Shown here one piece after another: positions 1-7,085 of a DNA stretch of 9,380 nucleotides (positions are counted from its first letter, which is position 1; each line of letters begins with the position of its first letter). The stretch lies in contig PACG01000097.1 in the NCBI GenBank assembly GCA_002699335.1, forward strand, positions 1 through 9,380, read 5' to 3'. Position numbers and translations under genes: made by a program. The notes below the pieces were generated by a model. The model saw only the letters and a list, made by a program, of their open reading frames with translations, made no database searches and was not told the origin of the DNA. This DNA is from Candidatus Poribacteria bacterium (GTDB taxonomy: Bacteria; Poribacteria; WGA-4E; UBA9662).

Positions 1-1549
1 GGCAGAGTATAATGTCGCCCGGTTCTGCTGGGATGCTCAGCAACGGCATGTTGGGGTTAACGATGTTCCGTACCACCATCTGTTGCCCTTTATACATGCC
101 GGACATAACCTCGATCTCTAGGATATGGTTTTGCCTGGCGTTACTAGATGTATTCTGCTCCAACCGCCGCAGGATACGACCCTTCACATATTCAGATTTG
201 GATAGAATTTCACCCTCACTCCCGGTGAAAGTGGAGATGGCGGCCGCTTCTCGCTGGATCCGGTGTTGCAACAAAAACGTCAAACCGATGACCACCACGA
301 GAGCGATGGGAACCAGGTAAGGTATGTTATGACCTATGTCGATCTCGGCCGGTTCCTGAACGATGTCGAGGGCTTCCGCTTGGCCAACTCGGTCATCGTC
401 ATCAGCAGGCATCGCCCAGCGGGTAGATAATCCCGCCACCACCGCCGTAATCGGTACTGTTAGTACCAGGCCGATGGTGCCGACAATGGCTTGAACCAGG
501 GAAACAGCGGTCGCTTCGTCGTTGATCAACCGCAGAAAGGGATAGGAGACGCCGACCTCTGGGAACTCGATCCGGGGCAGGAGAAGGGTAATAATATCAG
601 CGCCCAGGTAAGCAAAGATCAGGGTATCAGCCATGGTCCCCATTACGTCTCTCCCGACGTTCAGACCGGCGCCAATCGCCTGGTGTACTGTTACCCTTGG
701 GTTGACCGCCTTGACTTCGTAGACAGCAGATGAAATCGACATGGCGACATCCATCATAGCACCAACTGCACCTAAAATCATACCCGCCACCAAGATACCG
801 TGGAAATTCCAACCGTGTGAGGCTGATGTCCGCCAGAGGGCAATACCGAGTTCCAAGTAACCAAATTCTTCGGCCAGGCCGGTGAAGTACATCACCTTTT
901 GACAGATCACCGACAGAATACCGACCGCTGCCAGTCCGCCTAGTGTGCCGATGACACCGGAGACCACTTTTCGGCTCAGCCCGGTGATAAAGACGAAGGT
1001 CAACACAGTTAGCAGCGCAGAAATAGCCAGTGCTACTGTAATAGGGTTGTAGCCTTTAACCAGTAACGGTAGCAGGATGAAGAAGACAGCCATGGCTGAG
1101 ACGCAAAGTGCCAGCAAGGCGCGAATCCCTTTCACGCCACCGACCAAGACCATCAGGCAGCTAAAGATGCCTGCCAGGTAAAGCAGAAAGGGTGTACGAA
1201 ACCGTTCCAGTAATTGAACCGAAGTGACCGTCTGCTGATCTTTGCTGCGAAGCGGTATCTCTAAAAAAACGCGGTTGCCGATGAAAAAGTCACGGTCACT
1301 GAAGATACGGCCGATCTTTTTGTTGTTGAAGTCGATCGTCTGACCCCGGAATCGGCCAGAGGTGATCTGTAGGCTAACAATCTGGTCGATATCTTCCGTC
1401 GTATTCAGGCGGATGACCTTACCGATACAGATAACGGCGTCAAGCGCGCCATGGCTGACGGTGGTGGAGAAGCGCACCAGGCGGACATGGAGGACAAAAA
1501 CTACTGCCAGTATGACGGAGACGCTGATCAGTTTTAATCGCCAGTTCAT
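1..1549 (-). CDS. YibE/F family multi-pass membrane protein, C-terminus cut by window edge; apparent tandem architecture
   Basis: The frame is open from an ATG at 1547-1549 to the window edge, about 516 codons without a stop. An N-terminal membrane segment (about residues 5-25) is followed by a small soluble beta-type domain containing SGRFRGQTIDF (from residue 64). A run of hydrophobic segments then carries the YibE/F hallmarks GAVGAMMDVAM (about 260-270) and GRDVMGTMADT followed by LIFAYLGAD (about 298-317). YibE/F proteins are predicted transport-type membrane proteins of unknown substrate, usually about 350-420 residues. After an acidic linker (ADDDD), another membrane segment (about 407-427) leads into a second copy of the soluble domain (SGMYKGQQMVVRN from residue 483), so a second unit seems to start. 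No clear Shine-Dalgarno sequence precedes the ATG; an in-frame TTG at 1559-1561 is the only nearby alternative. The start lies just beyond the decayed ABC ATPase. The family call is firm; the function is unknown. Confidence 0.85.
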   Translation of the reverse strand, partial: MNWRLKLISVSVILAVVFVLHVRLVRFSTTVSHGALDAVICIGKVIRLNTTEDIDQIVSLQITSGRFRGQTIDFNNKKIGRIFSDRDFFIGNRVFLEIPLRSKDQQTVTSVQLLERFRTPFLLYLAGIFSCLMVLVGGVKGIRALLALCVSAMAVFFILLPLLVKGYNPITVALAISALLTVLTFVFITGLSRKVVSGVIGTLGGLAAVGILSVICQKVMYFTGLAEEFGYLELGIALWRTSASHGWNFHGILVAGMILGAVGAMMDVAMSISSAVYEVKAVNPRVTVHQAIGAGLNVGRDVMGTMADTLIFAYLGADIITLLLPRIEFPEVGVSYPFLRLINDEATAVSLVQAIVGTIGLVLTVPITAVVAGLSTRWAMPADDDDRVGQAEALDIVQEPAEIDIGHNIPYLVPIALVVVIGLTFLLQHRIQREAAAISTFTGSEGEILSKSEYVKGRILRRLEQNTSSNARQNHILEIEVMSGMYKGQQMVVRNIVNPNMPLLSIPAEPGDIILC

Positions 1550-1562
1550 TATGTCTAACAAT

Positions 1563-2340
1563 CTACGATGAACATTGATTATTGGTCATTGATAGCGAAC
1601 TGGTCATCAACAAGCCGAGTTGGGACAGGTTTTCACGAAATTGAGAGGCTTCGGTCAGACGTCCATCGAACATAACGAAAATCCGGTCGCTGAGGGCCAG
1701 CACCTCTTTCAGCTTGCGGCTAATAAAAATAATCAGGCGACCTTCGGCTTTGAGTTGGTTGAGAACCAGAGACAGTTCCTTAATCTCTTGTGGCGTTAAT
1801 ACGGTGGTTGGTTTATCCAGAATCAAAATTCGTGCCTCGATAGCCGATGCTTTTAAGATCTCAACTTGTTGTTGTTAACTGACTGGTAACTGCCATCTCC
1901 TAGCTTGTGTGTCAACATAGAGATGATCACCGCCGTTGGCTGGCAAAGTTGTCGAACAAAATTTTCACCCTCCTCAGGCTGATAGATCAACTGTTTCTTT
2001 TTTGACCCTCTTTGCTTCTTTCGACTTGGTGATCGACTGAGGAGAATATTTCTGGCCATAGTCAATGTCGAAATTAACATGAAATGCTGGTGTACCATGC
2101 CAATACCTAGTGCTATTGCCTCGTTGGGTGATTTGGGCCTGACGCGCGACCATCAATGGCAACTTTACCTGCACTGGGTTGAGAGAAACCATAGATCAGA
2201 TTCATCAGTGTCGATTTACTGGTGCCGTTTTCACCCAGCAAGGTATGGATCTGACCTGGTTGGAAGGTTAGATTAATCTGATCGACGGCAACCTGTTGGC
2301 CGAAAGATTGGTGATATTTCGGAGTTCGAGCATTTAGCAC
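1563..2340 (-). pseudogene. Decayed ABC transporter ATPase (BMP/nucleoside or sugar importer type), truncated to its first nucleotide-binding domain
   Basis: Three frames together spell the first ATPase domain of a YufO/RbsA-like importer. From a GTG at 2340, one frame reads FGQQVAVDQINLTFQPGQIHTLLGENG and ends at 2113. A second frame gives [19 protein letters not shown] and ends at 1853. A third gives [17 protein letters not shown], then ILDKPTTVLTPQE, FISRKLKEV and DRIFVMFDGR, ending at 1563. The gene therefore has at least two frameshifts and an in-frame TAA at 1875-1877, inside the ABC signature. Key residues are also lost: Walker A reads GENGTSKST instead of GENGAGKST, the Walker B glutamate is Lys (LDKPT), and the H-loop His is Arg (FISRK). 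The second ATPase domain expected of this family (about 500 residues in total) is absent, and no permease or binding-protein gene lies beside it. Substitutions in conserved catalytic positions point to real decay rather than to read errors alone. Confidence 0.88.
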
Positions 2341-2360
2341 TTCAGCAAATCCTGTCCAGA

Positions 2361-2660
2361 TTATGGTGATTTGCGACCCCTTTTAAGAAAGAACAACATC
2401 CCTGAGTTGCGCAAGGCTAGACCTAAAAGGCCAACAATTATCAAACTGAACCAGAAGGGAGGATTGATTTGTTTTTTAGTTGTCGGCCCGGGATTATCGC
2501 CTGATTTTTGTTGGCCGGCTACCGGCTGGAGTTCAGTTGAACTGTCGACTATTTTGTTTGGGTTGTCAGGCAGTTCTGCGCCGGCGAAAACCGTTGTGTA
2601 AATTGGCGATAAGAGGAGGACAACAGTTGCTAATTTAAATAGTGAATAATAAATTTTCAA
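2361..2660 (-). CDS. Small secreted or membrane-anchored protein of unknown function (99 aa, TTG start)
   Basis: No family is recognised. The N-terminus looks like a signal peptide: Lys at residue 2, a hydrophobic run TVVLLLSPIYTTVFA, and a possible AxA-type cleavage site (AGA) around residues 26-28. A polar, Pro/Gln/Asn-rich linker of about 40 residues follows. A hydrophobic segment (FWFSLIIVGLLGLAL) and a basic tail (KRGRK) then suggest a single-pass protein with its linker outside and its tail inside. No LPxTG sorting motif is present. The start is a TTG at 2658-2660; no ATG or GTG lies between it and the upstream stop. It begins 24 bp after the stop of the AI-2E gene and is in the same frame as that gene. 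A purine stretch at 2678-2686 is too far away (17 nt) to be a good ribosome binding site. It is probably the last gene of the cNMP-domain/AI-2E operon. The signal-peptide and membrane pattern support a real protein. Confidence 0.6.
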   Translation of the reverse strand: MKIYYSLFKLATVVLLLSPIYTTVFAGAELPDNPNKIVDSSTELQPVAGQQKSGDNPGPTTKKQINPPFWFSLIIVGLLGLALRNSGMLFFLKRGRKSP

Positions 2661-2684
2661 TCTTGTTAGTAAAGCGACTCTTTC

Positions 2685-3956
2685 TTATGAGCCACCATAA
2701 GTAAAGGATCTGGAGTAACCTTTGAATTGGGTGATTAATTCTTGACAGATCAGTTTTAACATAGCGGTCAATGGAACGGCCATTAACATACCGATTAGTC
2801 CCAAAAATTGCTCACCGACCAGAACCACGACCACCGTTGTAATCGGGTCAAGCTCAACACTCTTGCCAATCAAAAGTGGGGTAATCAGAGCGGTATCGAT
2901 GATTTGGACGCCAACCGTGATGATAGCAATACCCACTAAGCTGCTACCCAGGCCGAATCTGGAACCGACGAGGACCATGACAATAGCAGGAATGGCACCA
3001 ATAAAAGGACCAATATACGGAATGAGGTTAGCCAGTCCTGCAATGATACCCAGTATGACGGCAAAGGGCAGCCCCAGTATGACGTATCCAACCAGACAAA
3101 TCACTGCAATAATCACGGTCTGGATAACACGACTTCGGAGGTAATCGCCGAGTTGGTGGTCAATGCCATCCAATAAGACCAAAACCGGTTCAAAGATACG
3201 GTTGGGGATGGATCGCATAAAAGCCTTTTTCATCTCTCGTCCACCACTCAAAAAGAAAAATGAGGTGAATAAAACAATGATACCGTTGATAAAGGCGGAA
3301 AATAGACCTTTGGTAGCCCCAATGATCTGCTTCGACTGGCCGACAATTAGTTCTTCCACTCGCTTCGTAGAAGCCTCGATGACCTGTTGTGTATCCAAAC
3401 TAGATTCGGCAGCATTGATCTCAACCCGCAATAGCTCAATCAACTTGGTTTGCAAGGCGGGAGGCAAGGAATTGAGTACCTGTTCTACTTGCCCAACCAA
3501 GGCTTGGTTTTGACTCGTCTGGAGATGATCTAATTGATCTGCCACTTTGGTAACCACAAAAGTCGAACCGGCGACAAATCCAGCCAGAATACCCAGCGTA
3601 ACCCCTGTAACAGCAAGAGATCGGGGAATACCAAGCCCTTCAAAATAACCGACTGAGGGGGCCAGAATATAGGAGATCAAGAAGGAGATCATGATGATAG
3701 TTAGCGTATCCCGTATCAAGTAGATCAAGGAGACCAGAATGGCGATAAAAACGATCATCATAGTAATGCTAATCAATCGGAGAAAAATGTTTTGCTCTTG
3801 AATGCCTTGTGTCTGTTTTCGGGACTCACGGCTTAACGTTTGGTTACTACTGGAAATTTCTGCTAAAGTTGTTGAGAGTGGAAGCAGCGTTTCAGTCAGC
3901 ACATCGATCGAATCAGCGGGTCGAACCTTCGCTTGAGTTGTCGATTGATTTTCCAT
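2685..3956 (-). CDS. AI-2E family transporter (PerM/YhhT-like) with N-terminal extension
   Basis: The product is a 423-residue inner-membrane protein of the AI-2E/PerM family, whose members have been linked to autoinducer-2 export and to Na+/H+ antiport. The substrate cannot be read from sequence. Hydrophobic segments lie at about 60-82, 85-100, 113-135, 215-237, 277-330, 338-362 and 373-405. The family motif GLANLIPYIGPFIGAIPA is at 307-324, and LLIGKSVELDPITT at 361-374 is also typical. The amphipathic region between the early and later membrane segments (about 140-210) is usual for the family. Members are commonly about 350 residues; this one has about 58 extra polar, probably cytoplasmic residues at the N-terminus. 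I chose the ATG at 3954-3956 rather than the TTG at 3972-3974 because AAGGGGA (3962-3968) sits 5 nt before the ATG. The gene follows the cyclic-nucleotide-domain gene by only 10 bp, so the two are probably translationally coupled. Confidence 0.9.
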   Translation of the reverse strand: MENQSTTQAKVRPADSIDVLTETLLPLSTTLAEISSSNQTLSRESRKQTQGIQEQNIFLRLISITMMIVFIAILVSLIYLIRDTLTIIMISFLISYILAPSVGYFEGLGIPRSLAVTGVTLGILAGFVAGSTFVVTKVADQLDHLQTSQNQALVGQVEQVLNSLPPALQTKLIELLRVEINAAESSLDTQQVIEASTKRVEELIVGQSKQIIGATKGLFSAFINGIIVLFTSFFFLSGGREMKKAFMRSIPNRIFEPVLVLLDGIDHQLGDYLRSRVIQTVIIAVICLVGYVILGLPFAVILGIIAGLANLIPYIGPFIGAIPAIVMVLVGSRFGLGSSLVGIAIITVGVQIIDTALITPLLIGKSVELDPITTVVVVLVGEQFLGLIGMLMAVPLTAMLKLICQELITQFKGYSRSFTYGGS

Positions 3957-3961
3957 GTTGA

Positions 3962-3968
3962 TCCCCTT
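3962..3968 (-). promoter_or_regulatory. Shine-Dalgarno site of the AI-2E gene, overlapping the upstream stop codon
   Basis: On the minus strand AAGGGGA lies 5 nt before the ATG at 3954-3956, and its first two bases belong to the TAA stop of the upstream gene. This decides the start of the transporter gene and indicates coupled translation of the two genes. Confidence 0.8.
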
Positions 3969-4563
3969 AAACAATCTCAGTCGCTAGTTTAGTTTGATCG
4001 GTTTCCGATACCTGTAATGCATCAAGGGTAGTTTGCAACTGGTCGATCTCGCTTTGTGCCTCCTGCAGCTTTCGGTTGGTGAACCGCAATCGAGAAGCGA
4101 CAATTTTGGCTAGGGTAAAAATCAAGTTGGAGGCTAAACGGGCGTGAGAATCCATTAGTTTCAATAGTTCAGGTCGAAAAAACCCGATCATCTCGGAGTC
4201 ACGAACAGCTTGAACAGTAGCCGTGCGGGGCGAATTGTCGATCAACCCAACATCGCCAAAAAAGTTGCCACTATCTAGCGTGGCCAGACGGACGACGGAG
4301 CCGTCTTCCAGCTCTTTTGTCACCTCTACCTCGCCATCCATAATGATATACATTCCAGCTGCATCTTGTCCTTCGATGACAATTGCTTCGCCGGCTGCAT
4401 AAAAACGACGGTAGGCGATTTGCGCAATCTGCCGCAAATCCCGATTGCTCAAATCTTCAAATAGTTCCATCTGATTCAACAAAGCTGTAATATCTTGTTC
4501 GATCTTTTTCCGGTCGCTATACTTCCCGACCTCTTGCCAAATTCCGTCTGATCTTGACATCAA
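3967..4563 (-). CDS. Cyclic-nucleotide-binding-domain (Crp-like fold) protein without DNA-binding domain
   Basis: The 198-residue protein has one cNMP-binding domain (about residues 33-150) containing LFEDLSNRDLRQIA, the beta-roll GEAIVIEGQDAAGMYIIMDG, and a phosphate-binding cassette at about 101-117 (FFGDVGLIDNSPRTATV). The cassette Arg (113) that contacts the cyclic phosphate is present. The usual Glu of the FGE motif is Asp (104), so binding of cAMP or cGMP is plausible but not certain. No helix-turn-helix follows; instead a heptad-like helix (about 158-185) suggests a coiled coil. It is therefore a ligand-binding or regulatory subunit rather than a transcription factor. GGAGGT at 4571-4576 lies 7 nt before the TTG at 4561-4563 and 10 nt before the adjacent in-frame ATG at 4558-4560, so either may be the start. 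The tight junction with the AI-2E gene suggests that it regulates that transporter; this is inference. Confidence 0.88.
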   Translation of the reverse strand: MMSRSDGIWQEVGKYSDRKKIEQDITALLNQMELFEDLSNRDLRQIAQIAYRRFYAAGEAIVIEGQDAAGMYIIMDGEVEVTKELEDGSVVRLATLDSGNFFGDVGLIDNSPRTATVQAVRDSEMIGFFRPELLKLMDSHARLASNLIFTLAKIVASRLRFTNRKLQEAQSEIDQLQTTLDALQVSETDQTKLATEIV

Positions 4564-4569
4564 GATTTA

Positions 4570-4577
4570 CACCTCCC
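4570..4577 (-). promoter_or_regulatory. Strong Shine-Dalgarno site of the cNMP-domain gene
   Basis: GGGAGGTG on the minus strand is close to the ideal Shine-Dalgarno sequence. Spacing from its GGAGGT core is 7 nt to a TTG and 10 nt to the following ATG, which leaves the start codon ambiguous by one residue. Confidence 0.75.
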
Positions 4578-4618
4578 TGTTTGTCCACTCATTTAAAATC
4601 TATTACTCTTAGTCTAAC

Positions 4619-4647
4619 ATCTTATGGGATATTAGCGAGTTTAGCAA
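4619..4647 (-). promoter_or_regulatory. Candidate sigma70-type promoter for the cNMP-domain/AI-2E operon
   Basis: On the minus strand a -35-like TTGCTA (4642-4647) is followed after 17 bp by a -10-like TAAGAT (4619-4624). Each matches consensus at 4 of 6 positions, in an A/T-rich gap of 92 bp between the glycosyltransferase gene and the cNMP-domain gene. The match is moderate. The operon could also be read through from upstream, since no terminator is visible in the gap. Confidence 0.45.
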
Positions 4648-4655
4648 GGCTTATT

Positions 4656-5906
4656 TTAATCGTTTGCTTGTTGAGCCTTTGGTTGTAATAAATTTTGATA
4701 GACTTGTCTCAACTTATGACCGATAGAAGGCCAACCGTAATCTTGTTCCACCCGTTCTCGACCTTTTAACCCCAATTTTTGTCTTCGTTCTGAATCTGAC
4801 AGCAACTCGATCACGGAGTCGGCAAATTGATTAGGTCGGTCGGCCAACACAATTTCCTGCCGGTCAACCAGATTCAGCCCTTCTGCTCCAACGGTGGTAG
4901 AAACAATGGCCTTTTGCATAGCTAATGCCTCCAAGATCTTTAGGCGAGTACCACCACCGATGCGTAACGGAACCACGTAAACGCCGGCCTGAGCGATGTA
5001 GGGTTTAACATCTTCAACACGTCCGGTAACAACCACTTCTCCTTGGGCGTTAGACGCTGTGGTCTCTTCAACCACACGCCTCAACTTTTCGGTTGGGCGT
5101 TGTCCGACCACCGATAACTGCACTTGTGGATAAGTTCGCCAGATGTTAGGCAGGATTGATTGCAGAAAAAAAATCACCGCATCTTCGTTCGGATACCAAT
5201 CCATACTACCGGTATAGATCAACGTTTCTGGCCGTTCCTGACTAGGATCAGGTTGGTAGAGGTCTAAATCAACCCCGTTTGGAATTACGTGGACTGGCAA
5301 ATCAGAACGGGCTTTTTTCAACAGTACCCGATCGGTTTCTGAGACGCAGGTCGCAGCAGTGAAATCGGCACTTCGAACTCGCTCGTAGTGGGCAAATGCC
5401 AATGTCTGTGACCCGTAAATCGCCTTTTTAAGGGGGTTTTTTGTTTCCTGACCTAACCGTCGCCAAATGTAGGAATCCACATTCTGGGTCGATAATACAG
5501 TGGGGAGATCTGTTTTGACGGCAAACTGGGCGGCGTGAAACATTTCATAGTGGATCAGGTCGTAGCGGGCCGACCTACGGTCGCCGTTTGCTAACAGATG
5601 GTGAAATTGGCGGGCTAAGGCCGGTAGGTCGTAGCGGGCAACCGTAATCGGTTTTCGTTGCCAGGTCGCACGAAGTACTGTTTGGGCCGTAATTGGTGGT
5701 AGATCTGGAGAGTTAGGAACCAGATGACACGCAATTCCTAACTCGGTTAAATAGTCGATGCCGGCCTGGTCTGTCCCGGTTGTTTCCAGGGCCAGAAAGG
5801 TAACCTGCTCGGTTTTAGCAATTTGTTTCAGTAGATTGAGAACACGAATTCGCCCTCCGTCTATGGCCGGGAAAGGAACCGTGATCGAAAAGAAAAGAAT
5901 CTGCAC
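4656..5906 (-). CDS. Glycosyltransferase family 4 (GT-B fold)
   Basis: The 416-residue protein has the two-domain GT-B layout. The N-terminal acceptor domain begins MQILFFSITVPFPAIDGGRIR, with the glycine loop typical of GT4 enzymes that act on lipid-linked or surface glycans. The C-terminal nucleotide-sugar domain contains VIPNGVDLDLY (about 207-217), YTGSMDWYPNEDA (231-243), VTGRVEDVKPYIAQA (293-307) and GGGTRLKILEALAM (317-330), followed by STTVGAEGL. The KILEALAM stretch holds the conserved Glu of the donor site. It should transfer a sugar from a nucleotide-activated donor at the cytoplasmic face of the membrane; donor and acceptor cannot be read. The start is a GTG at 5904-5906, which fits the family N-terminus. 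No Shine-Dalgarno sequence precedes it; the 18-bp gap carries ACCTCC instead. Translation probably depends on coupling to the oxidoreductase upstream. It is the last gene of its probable operon. Confidence 0.9.
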   Translation of the reverse strand: MQILFFSITVPFPAIDGGRIRVLNLLKQIAKTEQVTFLALETTGTDQAGIDYLTELGIACHLVPNSPDLPPITAQTVLRATWQRKPITVARYDLPALARQFHHLLANGDRRSARYDLIHYEMFHAAQFAVKTDLPTVLSTQNVDSYIWRRLGQETKNPLKKAIYGSQTLAFAHYERVRSADFTAATCVSETDRVLLKKARSDLPVHVIPNGVDLDLYQPDPSQERPETLIYTGSMDWYPNEDAVIFFLQSILPNIWRTYPQVQLSVVGQRPTEKLRRVVEETTASNAQGEVVVTGRVEDVKPYIAQAGVYVVPLRIGGGTRLKILEALAMQKAIVSTTVGAEGLNLVDRQEIVLADRPNQFADSVIELLSDSERRQKLGLKGRERVEQDYGWPSIGHKLRQVYQNLLQPKAQQAND

Positions 5907-5924
5907 TAGGTCTGGAGGTAATGT

Positions 5925-7028
5925 CTAGAAAACAGGAACTTCGACTGCCACCTCTTCCCCACAAGCCTGCGACCTGAAGATACCATCCATAATGACGTTG
6001 GTCAACAGAACCCCCTCTGGCGGAATTGGGGATGGAGATCCCGTGCGAACAGCGTTACCAAAGGCTTTCATTTGCGCTTCCCAGACGTCAACAGCGGGTA
6101 ATCCGGTGAATGTAATATCAAGCATCTCTTGACCGAACCAACCTTTACCTGCCTCCTCGGTTTTAATACCGTAATCGTTGGCTTGCGACAGTTTCTGAAG
6201 CTGGTCGGTCAGGCGATCGGCGTAGACAACGGGTCCACCCAGCGATAAACCTGCATCTTTACCCAGGAAATAGGTGCCACCTAGCGAGTTTTGGTGAATA
6301 GCCCATGAGACTTTGAACAACATAACCCCGCCATTTTCAAAACGAATCCAGGCAGCACCAAACTCCTCTACATCCATCTCGTCCCATCGTGAGTCTTGAT
6401 GGGCAATATAGTCAGCCGTAATGGCGGAGACACGAACAGGTTTGGGATAGCCCATAACATAGAGAGCATTATGCATATTATAGATCCCGATATCGACGAC
6501 GGCGCCCGCTCCGGCCGTTTTCTGGTAGATGAATGTACCACCTGGGATCCCGCGCCGACGAGTTGCAGTTGTCTCTGCGTAATAGATATCACCCAGAACT
6601 CCGTGGTCTATCAGTTGGCGAGCAAACTGCGTGTCACTCCCGAAGGTGCTATGGATACCAATTTGTAGAATTCTGCCGGACGACCTGGCGACCCGTAGCA
6701 TTTCGGCGGCATCTTCCAGCGTGGCGGCCATCGGCTTCTCACAAAAAACATGTTTTCCCGCTTGCAGGGCAGTAACAGTTGGATCTTTATGCGCCTGATT
6801 ATAGGTGCAGACACTAACCGTATCCACATCGGCCGCCGCCAACATCTCTTCGACGTCAGTAAAGGCGTTCTTTTTCGGTATTCCCCATTCTTCTGCCGCT
6901 TTCAAGGCTTTATCTTCAAAGATATCGCAGACGGCCGCAATCTCGAACCCACCCGCTTTTTGATAAGCTTTCTGGTGTGCCCGGGAAATACCGCCCGTTC
7001 CGACGATGCCAACACGAATTGTATCCAT
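5925..7028 (-). CDS. Gfo/Idh/MocA family NAD(P)-dependent oxidoreductase
   Basis: The 367-residue protein is full length for the family. The N-terminal Rossmann fold begins IRVGIVGTGGISRAHQKAY, with a GxGGxx nucleotide loop at about 10-15. The EKP motif of the family (CEKPM, 96-100) supplies the active-site Lys at 98. The substrate domain contains GAVVDIGIYNMH (175-186), with Asp 179 and His 186 in the usual catalytic positions. Such enzymes oxidise or reduce sugars, inositols or sugar nucleotides; the exact substrate is not predictable. The ATG at 7026-7028 is preceded by GAGGGA (7034-7039) at 5 nt. It follows the dehydrogenase gene by 57 bp and precedes the glycosyltransferase by 18 bp, which suggests a shared transcript and perhaps a role in making or modifying a sugar for a surface glycan. 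Confidence 0.93.
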   Translation of the reverse strand: MDTIRVGIVGTGGISRAHQKAYQKAGGFEIAAVCDIFEDKALKAAEEWGIPKKNAFTDVEEMLAAADVDTVSVCTYNQAHKDPTVTALQAGKHVFCEKPMAATLEDAAEMLRVARSSGRILQIGIHSTFGSDTQFARQLIDHGVLGDIYYAETTATRRRGIPGGTFIYQKTAGAGAVVDIGIYNMHNALYVMGYPKPVRVSAITADYIAHQDSRWDEMDVEEFGAAWIRFENGGVMLFKVSWAIHQNSLGGTYFLGKDAGLSLGGPVVYADRLTDQLQKLSQANDYGIKTEEAGKGWFGQEMLDITFTGLPAVDVWEAQMKAFGNAVRTGSPSPIPPEGVLLTNVIMDGIFRSQACGEEVAVEVPVF

Positions 7029-7085
7029 AACTATCCCTCTATTTTGTTGCTTAGTTCAATCCGGATAAATCTACCAAAGTGAAAA

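Noticed and set aside
1563..2340. Several separate small genes
   Set aside because: The fragments line up in order with consecutive parts of one ABC ATPase domain, so they are pieces of one broken gene.
2863..3513. Plus-strand ORFs of 93 and 116 residues
   Set aside because: Both lie antisense inside the well-supported AI-2E gene and show no recognisable domain.
3957..3974. TTG at 3972-3974 as the AI-2E start
   Set aside because: It lies inside the upstream gene and has no ribosome binding site, while the ATG at 3954-3956 has AAGGGGA at ideal spacing.
7059..7066. Palindrome ATCCGGAT before the oxidoreductase gene as an operator
   Set aside because: Eight-base palindromes occur by chance at this length, and no promoter elements are positioned around it.
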